A program made the position numbers and the translations under genes. Of a DNA stretch of 64,000 bases, positions 1 through 8,068 are shown piece by piece. The notes beneath the pieces were generated by a model that was not told the DNA's origin, ran no database searches, and saw only the letters and a program-made list of their open reading frames with translations. Origin of the DNA: Pseudobutyrivibrio ruminis (GTDB taxonomy: Bacteria > Bacillota > Clostridia > Lachnospirales > Lachnospiraceae); contig SVES01000001.1 in assembly GCA_015057305.1 (NCBI GenBank), positions 62,001 to 126,000 on the forward strand. Direction: 5' to 3'. Each line of letters opens with the position of its first letter. Position 1 is the stretch's first letter.

Positions 1-1
1 T

Positions 2-274
2 GCTGGTTTTTTAATAGAGCATTTTTCATGCATTGTAATTCATACTGATGCAGTTATAGGCAAAAATGTCACTATTCACCAGGGAATCGTCATTGGAACA
101 AATGGACGAGGCGTGCCTGTCATTGAGGATGATGTTAATATCGGTGCTGGTGCCGCTGTAATAGGTCCAATTACCGTTGGAAAAGGCGCTGTTATTGGAG
201 CAAATGCAGTTGTAACTCATGATGTTCCTGCCGGTGCAGTTGTGGCAGGTAACCCAGCCCATATAATTAAATAA
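2..274 (+). CDS. hexapeptide-repeat acyltransferase, serine acetyltransferase-like (C-terminal part)
   Basis: Partial: the reading frame is open from the left edge and stops with TAA at 272-274, leaving 90 residues. The visible part has the hexapeptide rhythm of a left-handed beta-helix (IGKNVTI, IEDDVNIGAGA, IGPITVGKGAVIGANA) and ends in the typical VAGNPAHIIK tail. This fits CysE/EpsC-like O-acetyltransferases, which transfer acetyl from acetyl-CoA to a hydroxyl group of serine or a sugar. The acceptor cannot be decided without the N-terminal half. A strong hairpin follows, so this is the last gene of its transcript. Confidence 0.75.
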   Translation, partial: AGFLIEHFSCIVIHTDAVIGKNVTIHQGIVIGTNGRGVPVIEDDVNIGAGAAVIGPITVGKGAVIGANAVVTHDVPAGAVVAGNPAHIIK

Positions 275-283
275 TAACAATAT

Positions 284-340
284 AAGCCCCTAGATTTAGC
301 CGAATTGTCAGAAAACATCACTAAATCTAGGGGCTTTTCA
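284..340. terminator. terminator hairpin after the acyltransferase
   Basis: A perfect 16-bp inverted repeat (AAGCCCCTAGATTTAG at 284-299 with its complement at 321-336) encloses a 21-nt loop and runs into TTTT. It separates the acyltransferase from the FliD-like gene. Confidence 0.85.
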
Positions 341-453
341 AAATACTTGACCTATGGTATTATGATATTAACTATAAGTATAGGTTTCTATGCCCTGGCA
401 AAGACAATGGATTGTCGAAGGCAAAATTTCAAGGAAGAAAGGAGGGGCGTCTT

Positions 454-1731
454 ATGGCACGCATTGATGCTGCGTATAATTATTTCATGACGACCTATGG
501 TGATAACATAGGCTCTCGTTACGAATCTCATAAGAAAAGTGAGTTACGCGACACTTACAACAAAATAGTAAAAGCCAACAAAGATTCTCCTCTGTACAAA
601 ATAAAAGATACCGAGGATATGGGTCAGTTTGCCATTGATATCAAAGAGCATGCTAATTCCATGGCTCTTTCAGTATCAAATCTTTCTTCTGCTGGGGACG
701 ATATTTCAGCCATACTTGAAAAACGTATTGCATCATCTTCTGATAACGACTCTGTAGAAGCTTTATATGTTGGAGATAATGATTCCTCTGTGGATAGCTT
801 TACTATCGAGGTGGATTCCCTTGCAAAGCCTCAAATCAACACTGGTAATTTCTTATACAGTGATGGTCACGATTTTGAGGAGGGACAATATTCATTTGAT
901 TTGGATATTAGAAATCACTCTTACGAGTTCCAGTTCAATGTTAACAAGGGTGAATCTAATCTTACCGTTCAAAATAAGATTGTCCGCTTACTAAACACCT
1001 CTGATGTAGGTCTTTCGGCGAACCTTATATCAGACGACAAATATGGCACTAAGGCAATTCAGATTACCTCAAAGTCTACCGGCCTTGCAGAGGATGAGCA
1101 ATCACTATTCAATATTTCTTCAACGATTTCTTGGAGAGAATTGAATACCTTAGGCATAGATAATGTAACTCAACAGCCTACCAACTCAAGCTTTAAGCTA
1201 AACGGTAGTTCTCACGAGTCATTGTCAAACACCTTTACAGTTAATAAAGCCTTTGAGTTAATACTAAAGGCTCCTACAGAGGGTCCTGTTCAGGTAGGAT
1301 TAATGAATGATACAGAAGCTTTATCAAATGGCATTAATCAGCTGTTAGACAGTTATAATGGCATGCTTGATATTGGCTTGAAATACAATGGAGCTCATCA
1401 AAACCGCACCTTATTTAATGAAATCTCAGCAATTGCTAGAAACAACGCTGAGAATCTTACAAGCGTCGGTATTGATGCAGATTCACTAGGACATTTATCA
1501 CTTAACAAAGATACACTTTCTGACATAATAAACAGCGACAACAGGGACAGTGCTTTTACCACTCTTAACGAGCTTAAAAACTCTATTGGCAAGGCTGCTT
1601 CAAAGGCATCTATAAACCCTATGGCTTATGTAGACAAGGCTGTTGTAGAGTATAAAAACCCTGGCAAGTCTCTGGCTGCGCCGTATGCAACAAGTGCATA
1701 TTCTGGAATGATGGTGAATTACGGGTTGTAA
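454..1731 (+). CDS. FliD-like flagellar cap paralogue (divergent)
   Basis: 425 residues from ATG 454, which follows GGAGGGG at 441-447 by six bases. An upstream in-frame ATG at 412 has no such site. The middle (DSLAKPQINTGNF, then a beta-rich segment with NKIVRLLNTSDVGLSANLIS and ITSKSTG) resembles the FliD N-terminal region. The end (LLDSYNGMLDIG, LTSVGIDADSLGHLSLNKDTL) resembles the FliD C-terminal region. It lacks the usual N-terminus (MPIRLSGLASGLD) that the true fliD at 10529-12742 has. It is the only flagellar-type gene here on the + strand. A structural or cap-related role is inferred. Confidence 0.5.
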   Translation: MARIDAAYNYFMTTYGDNIGSRYESHKKSELRDTYNKIVKANKDSPLYKIKDTEDMGQFAIDIKEHANSMALSVSNLSSAGDDISAILEKRIASSSDNDSVEALYVGDNDSSVDSFTIEVDSLAKPQINTGNFLYSDGHDFEEGQYSFDLDIRNHSYEFQFNVNKGESNLTVQNKIVRLLNTSDVGLSANLISDDKYGTKAIQITSKSTGLAEDEQSLFNISSTISWRELNTLGIDNVTQQPTNSSFKLNGSSHESLSNTFTVNKAFELILKAPTEGPVQVGLMNDTEALSNGINQLLDSYNGMLDIGLKYNGAHQNRTLFNEISAIARNNAENLTSVGIDADSLGHLSLNKDTLSDIINSDNRDSAFTTLNELKNSIGKAASKASINPMAYVDKAVVEYKNPGKSLAAPYATSAYSGMMVNYGL

Positions 1732-1738
1732 AATTTAC

Positions 1739-1870
1739 GCAACACTTGTAGGCTTACATGCTCCCGCAGGGCACCCCTCACATCTTCGCGAGGAACCCCG
1801 CCGGCGTGGGGTCCCCCCTCGCTCGACGTGATACTTCCCTGCTAGCGCTAGCCAAGGCTATGAGTGTTGC
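1739..1870. repeat. GC-rich structured palindromic element (family copy E3)
   Basis: Lies between two convergent genes and is markedly GC-rich. The ends GCAACACT (1739-1746) and AGTGTTGC (1863-1870) pair. Inside, GTAGGC...GCAGGG faces CCCTGC...GGCTA. The loop contains CTCGCTCGACGTG. The same arm and loop motifs recur in three other elements (13335, 13515, 41287). E3 is the most divergent copy. It may double as a bidirectional terminator. Confidence 0.5.
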
Positions 1871-3034
1871 TTACTTTTTGATTATTTTTAACATATCTTT
1901 TATTCTGCTTTCATAACTGTAATTTTCACTCACAAATTCTCGCCCCGATTCTGCGATACGCTCACGCTCTGATTCGTGCCGTAGATAAAAGTCTACTTTT
2001 TCATAAAGATCTTCATTGGAATAGTACCACACCAAATGCTTTTCGTTTTCAAAAAACATAGGAAGCTCAGCTTGGAAGTTTGTGAGACAAAAGCCTACTG
2101 CTCCTAAAATATCGTAAATACGTAGTGGTATTCCACTCTTAATATTAGGAATGGTCATATTGAGATTGATTTTTGAATTTCTGAATACTAGGGGCATTTC
2201 ACTCCAGTAATCCACACCACCTTTATTTTTTACACGAATCAAATCACTGGTTTTTGAATTTGTGTATATACTTACATCATGATGCTTGGATAAATCGATA
2301 AGTATGCGGCGTCGTTGTTTTTGCGCTATTTTGAATCCCAATGTGGTCACTGAAAAAATCAGGTTTAAATCAGACAAGGAATCTTCAGATTTTTCCAATT
2401 CAAAGTGATTTTCCAATTCCATTAAAATCTCTGGGGTCAACATTCTATCAATGATATTTACACCCTGTAAATCTCTTTGGGCTTCCATGGTAGCTTCAAA
2501 GTAACCTCGCAAATATTCAGGCAGCTTATACTCCAGCTTATCATAAGAATTTTTTTCATATAGTGAACCTACAAAGCATATTTCATTTTCATAGGCTATT
2601 CCTTTTTTCGAATGTTCAAAAAGCTGGTTAAGTCTATTGCAATCCACAGCCAACGGCAAGTGATACACATGCTCCACTCCCATGCCTTTAAACTCCTCAA
2701 CATTTGTAAGGTCAAATAAGAAAATACGATTCACGTCATTAAAAACAGATTTGTGGTACATGGAAATCAGTGGATTGTCACAGCTCCAGCATACATAAAG
2801 CAAACCACATTCCTGGCAAACATTAGATATCAACGGAAAATAATTAACCGTAAATACGAATTCATATACATCTTCCTTTATCATCTCCTTTAAGGTGGAT
2901 GCAAATTTCTCGTCTACATCATAATTAAGGAGGTCTTGATAAACCTCCTTAACCTCAAAGCCTATTGCTTCAAAAGCGTGCTTAATATCCTTGTAATTGT
3001 ATGCCTTCCAGCGATACATCAGAATCTTTTTCAT
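1871..3034 (-). CDS. CgeB/DUF3880-like glycosyltransferase
   Basis: 387 residues. The N-terminal half (MKKILMYRWKAYNYKDI, YVCWSCDNPL) matches the DUF3880 type. The C-terminal 110 residues have the glycosyltransferase family 1-like fold signature (GIPLRIYDILGAVGFCLTNFQAELP, then a helical tail SERERIAESGREFV). Such proteins transfer activated sugars. The start overlaps the stop of the upstream glycosyltransferase by four bases (ATGA), so translation is coupled. Position downstream of flagellin suggests flagellin or surface glycosylation, which is inference. Confidence 0.7.
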   Translation of the reverse strand: MKKILMYRWKAYNYKDIKHAFEAIGFEVKEVYQDLLNYDVDEKFASTLKEMIKEDVYEFVFTVNYFPLISNVCQECGLLYVCWSCDNPLISMYHKSVFNDVNRIFLFDLTNVEEFKGMGVEHVYHLPLAVDCNRLNQLFEHSKKGIAYENEICFVGSLYEKNSYDKLEYKLPEYLRGYFEATMEAQRDLQGVNIIDRMLTPEILMELENHFELEKSEDSLSDLNLIFSVTTLGFKIAQKQRRRILIDLSKHHDVSIYTNSKTSDLIRVKNKGGVDYWSEMPLVFRNSKINLNMTIPNIKSGIPLRIYDILGAVGFCLTNFQAELPMFFENEKHLVWYYSNEDLYEKVDFYLRHESERERIAESGREFVSENYSYESRIKDMLKIIKK

Positions 3035-4905
3035 ATGTGTAAGGTGTCAACTCCAAATGTATTTTGCATTATTCCTACCAACTGCTGATATGCCCCGATA
3101 GCTTCGTCAGATTTGCCTGCTGCATCCAAATCTGCAATTTGGTGCAGAACAGATTCCTCCAATTGATACATCTCTTCAAATTTTTCTGGATTATCTGCTT
3201 TTGCCTGATATACTTTTATCCTTTCAGCATATAATCTTTTCAACTCTCCCAAGGCATCTGTCAAAGATGGCCTAATTCCAAACAGATTCTTTAGAGTTGT
3301 AAGACTTGCAGTGATGTCATTATCAGATAGCTGGATAAATTGCTTTATTCCATTACTCAGAATTGTGGTGGAATCTAGAGGCTTTACCTCATCATCATCT
3401 AACAGCCATGAATCATGGATTTCTTGCCACTGAGCAGTTAAATTAGCATACTGTGAAAGAGCATCAATCAACTCATTATAGCTTTCCCAGTATTCGATTC
3501 CAGAAAACTGCTTTTCCATAAGCCTTATTTCAACAAAAAGCTTTAGTTCCTTTTCACCCTCTGTGCCTTTAAAGGCGGTACCAAGCCTTTCTAATTCTTC
3601 TTCGGTTAGATTCTGGTATTGTCTTTCTATTTCATTTTCAATAAGCATTCTAAAGCCATTTGTAGTAAAGAATTTGTTTAAAACATTTCGTATTTCTTTT
3701 TTATTGCCATATTCCGACGCCTTCTTTACTATCATAGAAAGAAAGCCTCTATTCAATCTCACTACACGGTCATTCCATGAAATCCTACGATAATAGTGAA
3801 TGAGAGGCGCAAAATCATTTTGCTCCAAGCCCATGGTCATTAAGAAGCAATACACCATATTTAGCTTTGTAGAGGTAAATGCCTCTGACGCAAATAAACC
3901 TCCCTGTATAAACATTTGAGCCTGATCCTTGCCCACCTCCTCATATGTCTTTAAATAATACTCGCAGGCTATTTTACATTGCTCATTATCCTTTATTTTG
4001 AAAAATACCGATGCGGCAAAATATGCCAGATAGGCCAATGGCAATTGTAATATGGTAGGCTTTGCCCCCTGGGTTTTGTATAGTTCAATTAAATCATCCT
4101 GTCTATCTAATTCATAAAGGGCAAGTGCCATTCCACAAATGAAGCTTCCTCTATACCTTATATTTTCATTTTCTTCTTCCTCGTTATAAACGCTGGCTCT
4201 TTCAAAGCCATCCTTGCACAATTCATACAGCTTATCAAATTCCTTTAAAGCCTTGTACTCCTGGGCTAACTGATATGGCCATCTGAAATTTTCAGGATTC
4301 TCCTCCATCATTTCCTTAAGTAAAGGAATATTGCGCATAGAATGGGCACGATTTTCTTCTTCACTGGCATATACGTAACCAAAATGTCCTGCCCTGGCAT
4401 CCATAAACATGGCATTTCCATAGGATGGCTCTATATACTCATGAACTTTTCCTACAAAATAAGTTTTTGGTGTGACTGAACACATTCTGACAACTTCAAT
4501 ATCACTATATTCCTTGGCATCAAAATCCAGATAATTGCGCTGGAAATATCCTCCAATGTTATAGGAAGTACAGTCAGGTTGCTTGAAAAAATCTATGATA
4601 TATTTTGTGTCCAAAAACCATTCGTCATCATCTATAAATAGAAACATTTTGCCGTTAGCCTGATCCAGCTGGAAGTTTCTAGCCTTGGCAAAATCATTAC
4701 ACCAAACAAAATCAAAAACCTCATCTGCATACTTTTCTATTACGGCTCGAGTCTCTTTGCTACAGCCTGTATCTACCACTTGAATTTCAGAGTCTATAGC
4801 CTCTCTAATAGGCATAAGTGATTTGAGGCAGCGCTCAGTTGTATCCGGGCGACCGCAGCATAATAATGATATTGTAAGTAATTTTGTCTTTGGCTTATTG
4901 TTCAT
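3031..4905 (-). CDS. family 2 glycosyltransferase with C-terminal helical repeats
   Basis: 624 residues, start preceded by GAGGA. The first 230 residues form a GT-A domain: LLTISLLCCGRPDTTERCL, a nucleotide-sugar site, and the DXD-like FIDDDEWF near residue 92. The remaining 390 residues are helical and repeat-like, resembling the TPR-bearing SunS/GT2 enzymes that glycosylate proteins. It is the first gene of a two-gene unit with the DUF3880 enzyme, beginning after the terminator at 4931. A protein acceptor such as flagellin is plausible from location and architecture only. Confidence 0.75.
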   Translation of the reverse strand: MNNKPKTKLLTISLLCCGRPDTTERCLKSLMPIREAIDSEIQVVDTGCSKETRAVIEKYADEVFDFVWCNDFAKARNFQLDQANGKMFLFIDDDEWFLDTKYIIDFFKQPDCTSYNIGGYFQRNYLDFDAKEYSDIEVVRMCSVTPKTYFVGKVHEYIEPSYGNAMFMDARAGHFGYVYASEEENRAHSMRNIPLLKEMMEENPENFRWPYQLAQEYKALKEFDKLYELCKDGFERASVYNEEEENENIRYRGSFICGMALALYELDRQDDLIELYKTQGAKPTILQLPLAYLAYFAASVFFKIKDNEQCKIACEYYLKTYEEVGKDQAQMFIQGGLFASEAFTSTKLNMVYCFLMTMGLEQNDFAPLIHYYRRISWNDRVVRLNRGFLSMIVKKASEYGNKKEIRNVLNKFFTTNGFRMLIENEIERQYQNLTEEELERLGTAFKGTEGEKELKLFVEIRLMEKQFSGIEYWESYNELIDALSQYANLTAQWQEIHDSWLLDDDEVKPLDSTTILSNGIKQFIQLSDNDITASLTTLKNLFGIRPSLTDALGELKRLYAERIKVYQAKADNPEKFEEMYQLEESVLHQIADLDAAGKSDEAIGAYQQLVGIMQNTFGVDTLHI

Positions 4906-4930
4906 AAATATACCATCCTCATAATCTAAG

Positions 4931-4954
4931 AAGGCTCGTCATCTGACGAGCCTT
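4931..4954 (-). terminator. hairpin between unknown gene and glycosyltransferase operon
   Basis: AAGGCTCGTC (4931-4940) and GACGAGCCTT (4945-4954) form a perfect 10-bp stem with a four-base loop, 13 bases after the stop of the upstream gene. The downstream T-run is weak (CTTAGATTAT), so termination may be partial and let the glycosyltransferases be read from the flagellin side. Confidence 0.65.
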
Positions 4955-4967
4955 GCATTTTCATTTA

Positions 4968-5465
4968 TTAGTATGTTCCAATAACTAGTGGTCTGTACAT
5001 TTCTTCTCCTTCTGTGAGGCCTTCCACCATGCCTAAGCAGCTATCAATCAAACGATTGATTTCTCCAGCTACGATAGCTTTTTCTCCAGGCGCTTCAACA
5101 AGTCCTCTAAAGTCATATACATCAATACTTCTTATTTCGATTATTCTGTTTTCGATATCATTTAGAATATCGCTAAGAACACATTCTATATCCAGCTTGT
5201 GATCTATAACTAGTTCTGTGTCATCTAAGTTTTCACTTATATCGTAAATCATATTGCAATAATTTTCAAACTTTTCAACTATATCTGAGTAATCCATTCC
5301 CATGGATTCTAGATATTCCCCTAATACTAAGGCTTTTTGCTGACATCCGATTAGGACCTGAAGGTCAGCTGCATTATCACCGGTTCCTCCTTGAGCGAAT
5401 CTGTGGTTGGCTGTGTAGAGCTCTAAAACCATTGTTAACATCTTGTTTCTTGTAAAATATGCCAT
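4968..5465 (-). CDS. hypothetical helical protein in the flagellin-glycosyltransferase interval
   Basis: Not recognised. 165 residues, predicted mostly alpha-helical and acidic (for example VEKFENYCNMIYDISENLDDTELV), no signal peptide or membrane segment, ending YRPLVIGTY. The start is preceded by GAGGTAAGG. It lies between flagellin and two glycosyltransferases, so a role in flagellin handling (chaperone or modification partner) is possible. Nothing in the sequence proves it. Confidence 0.6.
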   Translation of the reverse strand: MAYFTRNKMLTMVLELYTANHRFAQGGTGDNAADLQVLIGCQQKALVLGEYLESMGMDYSDIVEKFENYCNMIYDISENLDDTELVIDHKLDIECVLSDILNDIENRIIEIRSIDVYDFRGLVEAPGEKAIVAGEINRLIDSCLGMVEGLTEGEEMYRPLVIGTY

Positions 5466-5537
5466 AAGCCTTACCTCATTTCTATGTGGAACCCCTCATT
5501 CGTCCTACTGGACATATCTTGAAGGGAATTATATGAC

Positions 5538-5616
5538 TTCTTGCTGACAGAAAAATGAAATTGTCAGCAAGAATCCTGCTTTGCAGGACAAGAAAATAGA
5601 TGAATCTATTTTCTTG
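5538..5616 (-). other. run of three hairpins downstream of flagellin
   Basis: Three adjoining perfect inverted repeats: TTCTTGCTGACA (5538-5549 with 5562-5573), TCCTGC (5574-5579 with 5583-5588) and CAAGAAAATAGAT (5589-5601 with 5604-5616). They lie between the flagellin terminator and the next gene. They could stabilise a processed 3' end or serve as secondary terminators. Confidence 0.55.
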
Positions 5617-5696
5617 GTATTTACGATTTCTGTTTTTCTGATGAAAAACAAAAATCTATTCATTTTTAAGTTACTATTTAGTTTTTTTAAAATCAT

Positions 5697-5720
5697 CCCC
5701 ACCTCTTTGATGAGGTGGGG
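5697..5720. terminator. flagellin terminator
   Basis: CCCCACCTC/GAGGTGGGG stem with a short loop. On the minus strand it is followed by GATTTTAAAAAAACT, and T-rich sequence also follows on the plus side. It starts about 30 bases after the flagellin stop codon. Confidence 0.8.
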
Positions 5721-5748
5721 AATTGTATTTTTATTAATTCTGTCTAGC

Positions 5749-7224
5749 TTACTGTAATAGTGAAAGTACACCCTGTGTAGCCTGATTTGCCTGAGCAAGC
5801 ATTGACTGTCCAGCCTGCTGTAAGATGTTGTTCTTTGAGTACTCAACCATCTCATCAGCCATATCTGTATCACGGATTCTTGACTCTGCTGCTTCTGTGT
5901 TCTCAACTACGTTGTCAAGGTTTGCGATAGAGTGCTCTAATCTATTCTGGATAGCACCAAGTTCTGCACGTTGTGCTGATACTCTTTGAATTGCATCTGC
6001 GATAGCGTCGATAGCGTATGTAGCAATCTTACCAGTTGCATCGGATACGTTGATACCAGCGATACCAATTGACTTAGCATTCATAGCTTCAAGTGTAACG
6101 TTAATCTTGTTTGACATTGCTGCTTCAGCACCAACATGAAGATTGAGTGTAAGTGCATTCTGAATGTTTACATGTCCTTTGCTAAGTGAGAAGCTGATTG
6201 TTGTTGTCTTCTGTGCAACACCATCAATAGTCTTTTCAATTGTTGCAGTTTCCCATGTATATTTCTCTTTACCATCAACTGTTTCAGAATCCATTACTGC
6301 TGCGCCATCTGTTGCACCGATTGAAGATGCACTCTTAAGCTCGATTGCTACCATGTTGTAAGCAGCTGTTGCTGTAATAAGTGTTGTATTGGCATCATCA
6401 ATACCTGATTCTGCATTGTAAGATGTAGAGAATCGTGTAACCTCATTACCATTGTACTTAATTGTAGAACCAGCTGTAATAAGCTTGTTAAGGTAACCAT
6501 TTGTTACTCTGGCATTAGCTACATCAGTCTTGCCAGAGATTGTATATGTCTTTCCATCGATAGAAATTGTATCACCCTCTGTAAGTGACCATGCATCAGT
6601 TGCTTCATTATATTTATCTGCTAAAAGAATAGCTGCTGCTGCTTCCTTATTAGTCTTGGCACCGATTGTGTACTGTGTTCCACCGATTGTATATTTCTCG
6701 CCTGCCTCAAGGGATTCCATAATGAAGGTTGCTCTGGTAGTATTCTGTACTAATGTACCATCAAGACCTGCATCATGAGCGTTGATATACATCTTTCTAA
6801 GTCCTACATCACCTTTAAGAAGGAATGTCTCGTTGAACTTTGTTGTAGATGCGATTCTATCTATTTCCTGTGTAAGCTGTGAAATTTCGTTTTGGATATC
6901 ATCACGATCTGATTCTGAGTTTGTTCCGTTAGCTGCCTGTACTGCCAACTCATTCATTCTCTGAAGCATATCGTGAACTTCTGTGAGAGCACCTTCAGCT
7001 GTTTGTACTGATGAAACACCATCTGATGCGTTTGTAGAAGCCTGGCTCAAACCACGAATCTGTTTTCTCATTTTTTCAGAGATTGAAAGTCCAGCTGCGT
7101 CATCTGCTGCTCTATTAATTCTATATCCAGATGAAAGCTTTTCTGTGCTCTTTCCCTGACCTGCTGATGTAATGTTCAATGTTCTTGAAGCATTAGCTGC
7201 CTGCATATTGTGTTGTACTACCAT
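5749..7224 (-). CDS. fliC: flagellin
   Basis: 491 residues from ATG 7224 (MVVQHNMQAANASRTLN), eight bases after GGAGG. An upstream in-frame ATG at 7239 overlaps that ribosome site and is rejected. The N-terminal D0/D1 domain (SSGYRINRAADDAAGLSISEKMR) and C-terminal D1/D0 domain (AQRAELGAIQNRLEHSI, SMLAQANQATQGVLSLLQ) are intact. About 250 residues between them form the variable, surface-exposed part. It polymerises into the filament after export by the flagellar type III system. Expression is likely sigma-28 dependent and controlled through FliW-CsrA at its long leader. Confidence 0.97.
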   Translation of the reverse strand: MVVQHNMQAANASRTLNITSAGQGKSTEKLSSGYRINRAADDAAGLSISEKMRKQIRGLSQASTNASDGVSSVQTAEGALTEVHDMLQRMNELAVQAANGTNSESDRDDIQNEISQLTQEIDRIASTTKFNETFLLKGDVGLRKMYINAHDAGLDGTLVQNTTRATFIMESLEAGEKYTIGGTQYTIGAKTNKEAAAAILLADKYNEATDAWSLTEGDTISIDGKTYTISGKTDVANARVTNGYLNKLITAGSTIKYNGNEVTRFSTSYNAESGIDDANTTLITATAAYNMVAIELKSASSIGATDGAAVMDSETVDGKEKYTWETATIEKTIDGVAQKTTTISFSLSKGHVNIQNALTLNLHVGAEAAMSNKINVTLEAMNAKSIGIAGINVSDATGKIATYAIDAIADAIQRVSAQRAELGAIQNRLEHSIANLDNVVENTEAAESRIRDTDMADEMVEYSKNNILQQAGQSMLAQANQATQGVLSLLQ

Positions 7225-7377
7225 AATTAATTCCTCCATGAGATTCTGCTAATTCCTTTTAGCATTTAAATCCTTTTGTTTGATAGCCCAACATCCGTGT
7301 CTGGCCTGGTTATTAAATTTAAAGATTCGAATTCGATTTGTAAGGCGACTGTTTTTTCCTTTTGTTTTGTCCTTACA
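7225..7377 (-). promoter_or_regulatory. flagellin 5' leader with multiple GGA motifs (candidate CsrA target)
   Basis: The predicted leader of about 150 bases carries at least six GGA triplets on the minus strand, including AAAAGGATT, AAAAGGAATT and the ribosome site ATGGAGGAAT. Two GGA sites close to or overlapping the Shine-Dalgarno sequence is the arrangement known for hag in Bacillus subtilis, where CsrA blocks translation and FliW relieves it. Both regulators are encoded at 13646-14322. Confidence 0.5.
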
Positions 7378-7383
7378 CCTTAT

Positions 7384-7410
7384 TTATCGAGACGGTTTCT
7401 AAAAACTTTA
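7384..7410 (-). promoter_or_regulatory. sigma-28-type promoter of flagellin
   Basis: On the minus strand: TAAA, a 15-base spacer, then CTCGATAA. This matches the flagellar sigma consensus TAAA-N15-GCCGATAA at all but two positions. Confidence 0.85.
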
Positions 7411-7468
7411 CCCCTTTTTTGAAATTTTTTTATTTTTATTCCATTTTTTGTAGTTTTGGGGTTAAACA

Positions 7469-7515
7469 AAAAAGTCGTAAAAGCCTTGATTTTACTGGCT
7501 TTTAACGACTTTTAA
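7469..7515 (-). terminator. terminator after the small helical flagellar-block gene
   Basis: AAGTCGTAAAAGCC (7472-7485) pairs with GGCTTTTAACGACTT (7497-7511) with one bulged base. On the minus strand it is followed by TTTTTT. It isolates the sigma-28 promoter of flagellin from upstream transcription. Confidence 0.85.
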
Positions 7516-7564
7516 TTATTGTTAAAATTTATAACGATTTTTCTGAAAATTTTTGTTAAATAGG

Positions 7565-8047
7565 CTATTTCTTTTTGTCTAAGAAGGCTGGATCGGCTGT
7601 AGTCTGGGGACTCATCATGTGTTTATAATATGATGAAACAACGTCAGAAGACTTTTTTATTTCACGAGCTTCTTTTCTCACATTTGCAAATCTTGTTTTA
7701 GCATACTCTTTATTTTTATATTCACTTGCCTCCACATCAGCAGTAAGGTCTGTAACCTTTTTTATTAGCTCCTGCATCAGCTTTATCTCATCAGCATATG
7801 TTGCTCTATCTTCATCAAGGATTGCCTTCACCCTGTTAAAAAGCTGTTCAAAGCCATCATCAAGCATTACTATTCGCTCAATAAGCTCCGACTTCATATT
7901 CATATTTTTCTCCAAATCGTCTGGAGTAGAATTTGGATCCTTTAATATCGCCTCCTGCTCCTTGTTTCTTATTACAAGAACTCGCAAGATATCTGCTTTC
8001 TTTTCAAGGGACTCTCTTAACATTACAACATAATCCATATTTTCCAT
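7565..8047 (-). CDS. small helical protein, possible FlgN/FliT-like chaperone
   Basis: 160 residues from ATG 8047, nine bases after AGAAGG. The earlier ATG at 8056 abuts that site. Nearly all alpha-helical and charged, with coiled-coil character (LEKKADILRVLVIRNKEQEAIL, KKVTDLTADVEASEYKNKEY) and no membrane segment. Size, composition and placement between the MATE fusion and flagellin resemble flagellar export chaperones, but no diagnostic motif is visible. Confidence 0.55.
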   Translation of the reverse strand: MENMDYVVMLRESLEKKADILRVLVIRNKEQEAILKDPNSTPDDLEKNMNMKSELIERIVMLDDGFEQLFNRVKAILDEDRATYADEIKLMQELIKKVTDLTADVEASEYKNKEYAKTRFANVRKEAREIKKSSDVVSSYYKHMMSPQTTADPAFLDKKK

Positions 8048-8068
8048 AGGCCACATCCTTCTCTACTT

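Noticed and set aside
305..490. 61-codon + strand frame
   Set aside because: Starts within the terminator hairpin and overlaps the ribosome site and start of the FliD-like gene.
1739..1870. GC-rich palindrome as a tRNA or other stable RNA gene
   Set aside because: No cloverleaf with a T-loop (GGTTCGA-type) sequence or acceptor stem can be drawn. Similarity to the other palindromic elements explains it better.
5529..5906. 125-codon frame on the minus strand
   Set aside because: It is the flagellin 3' end read in another frame and then runs through the terminator.
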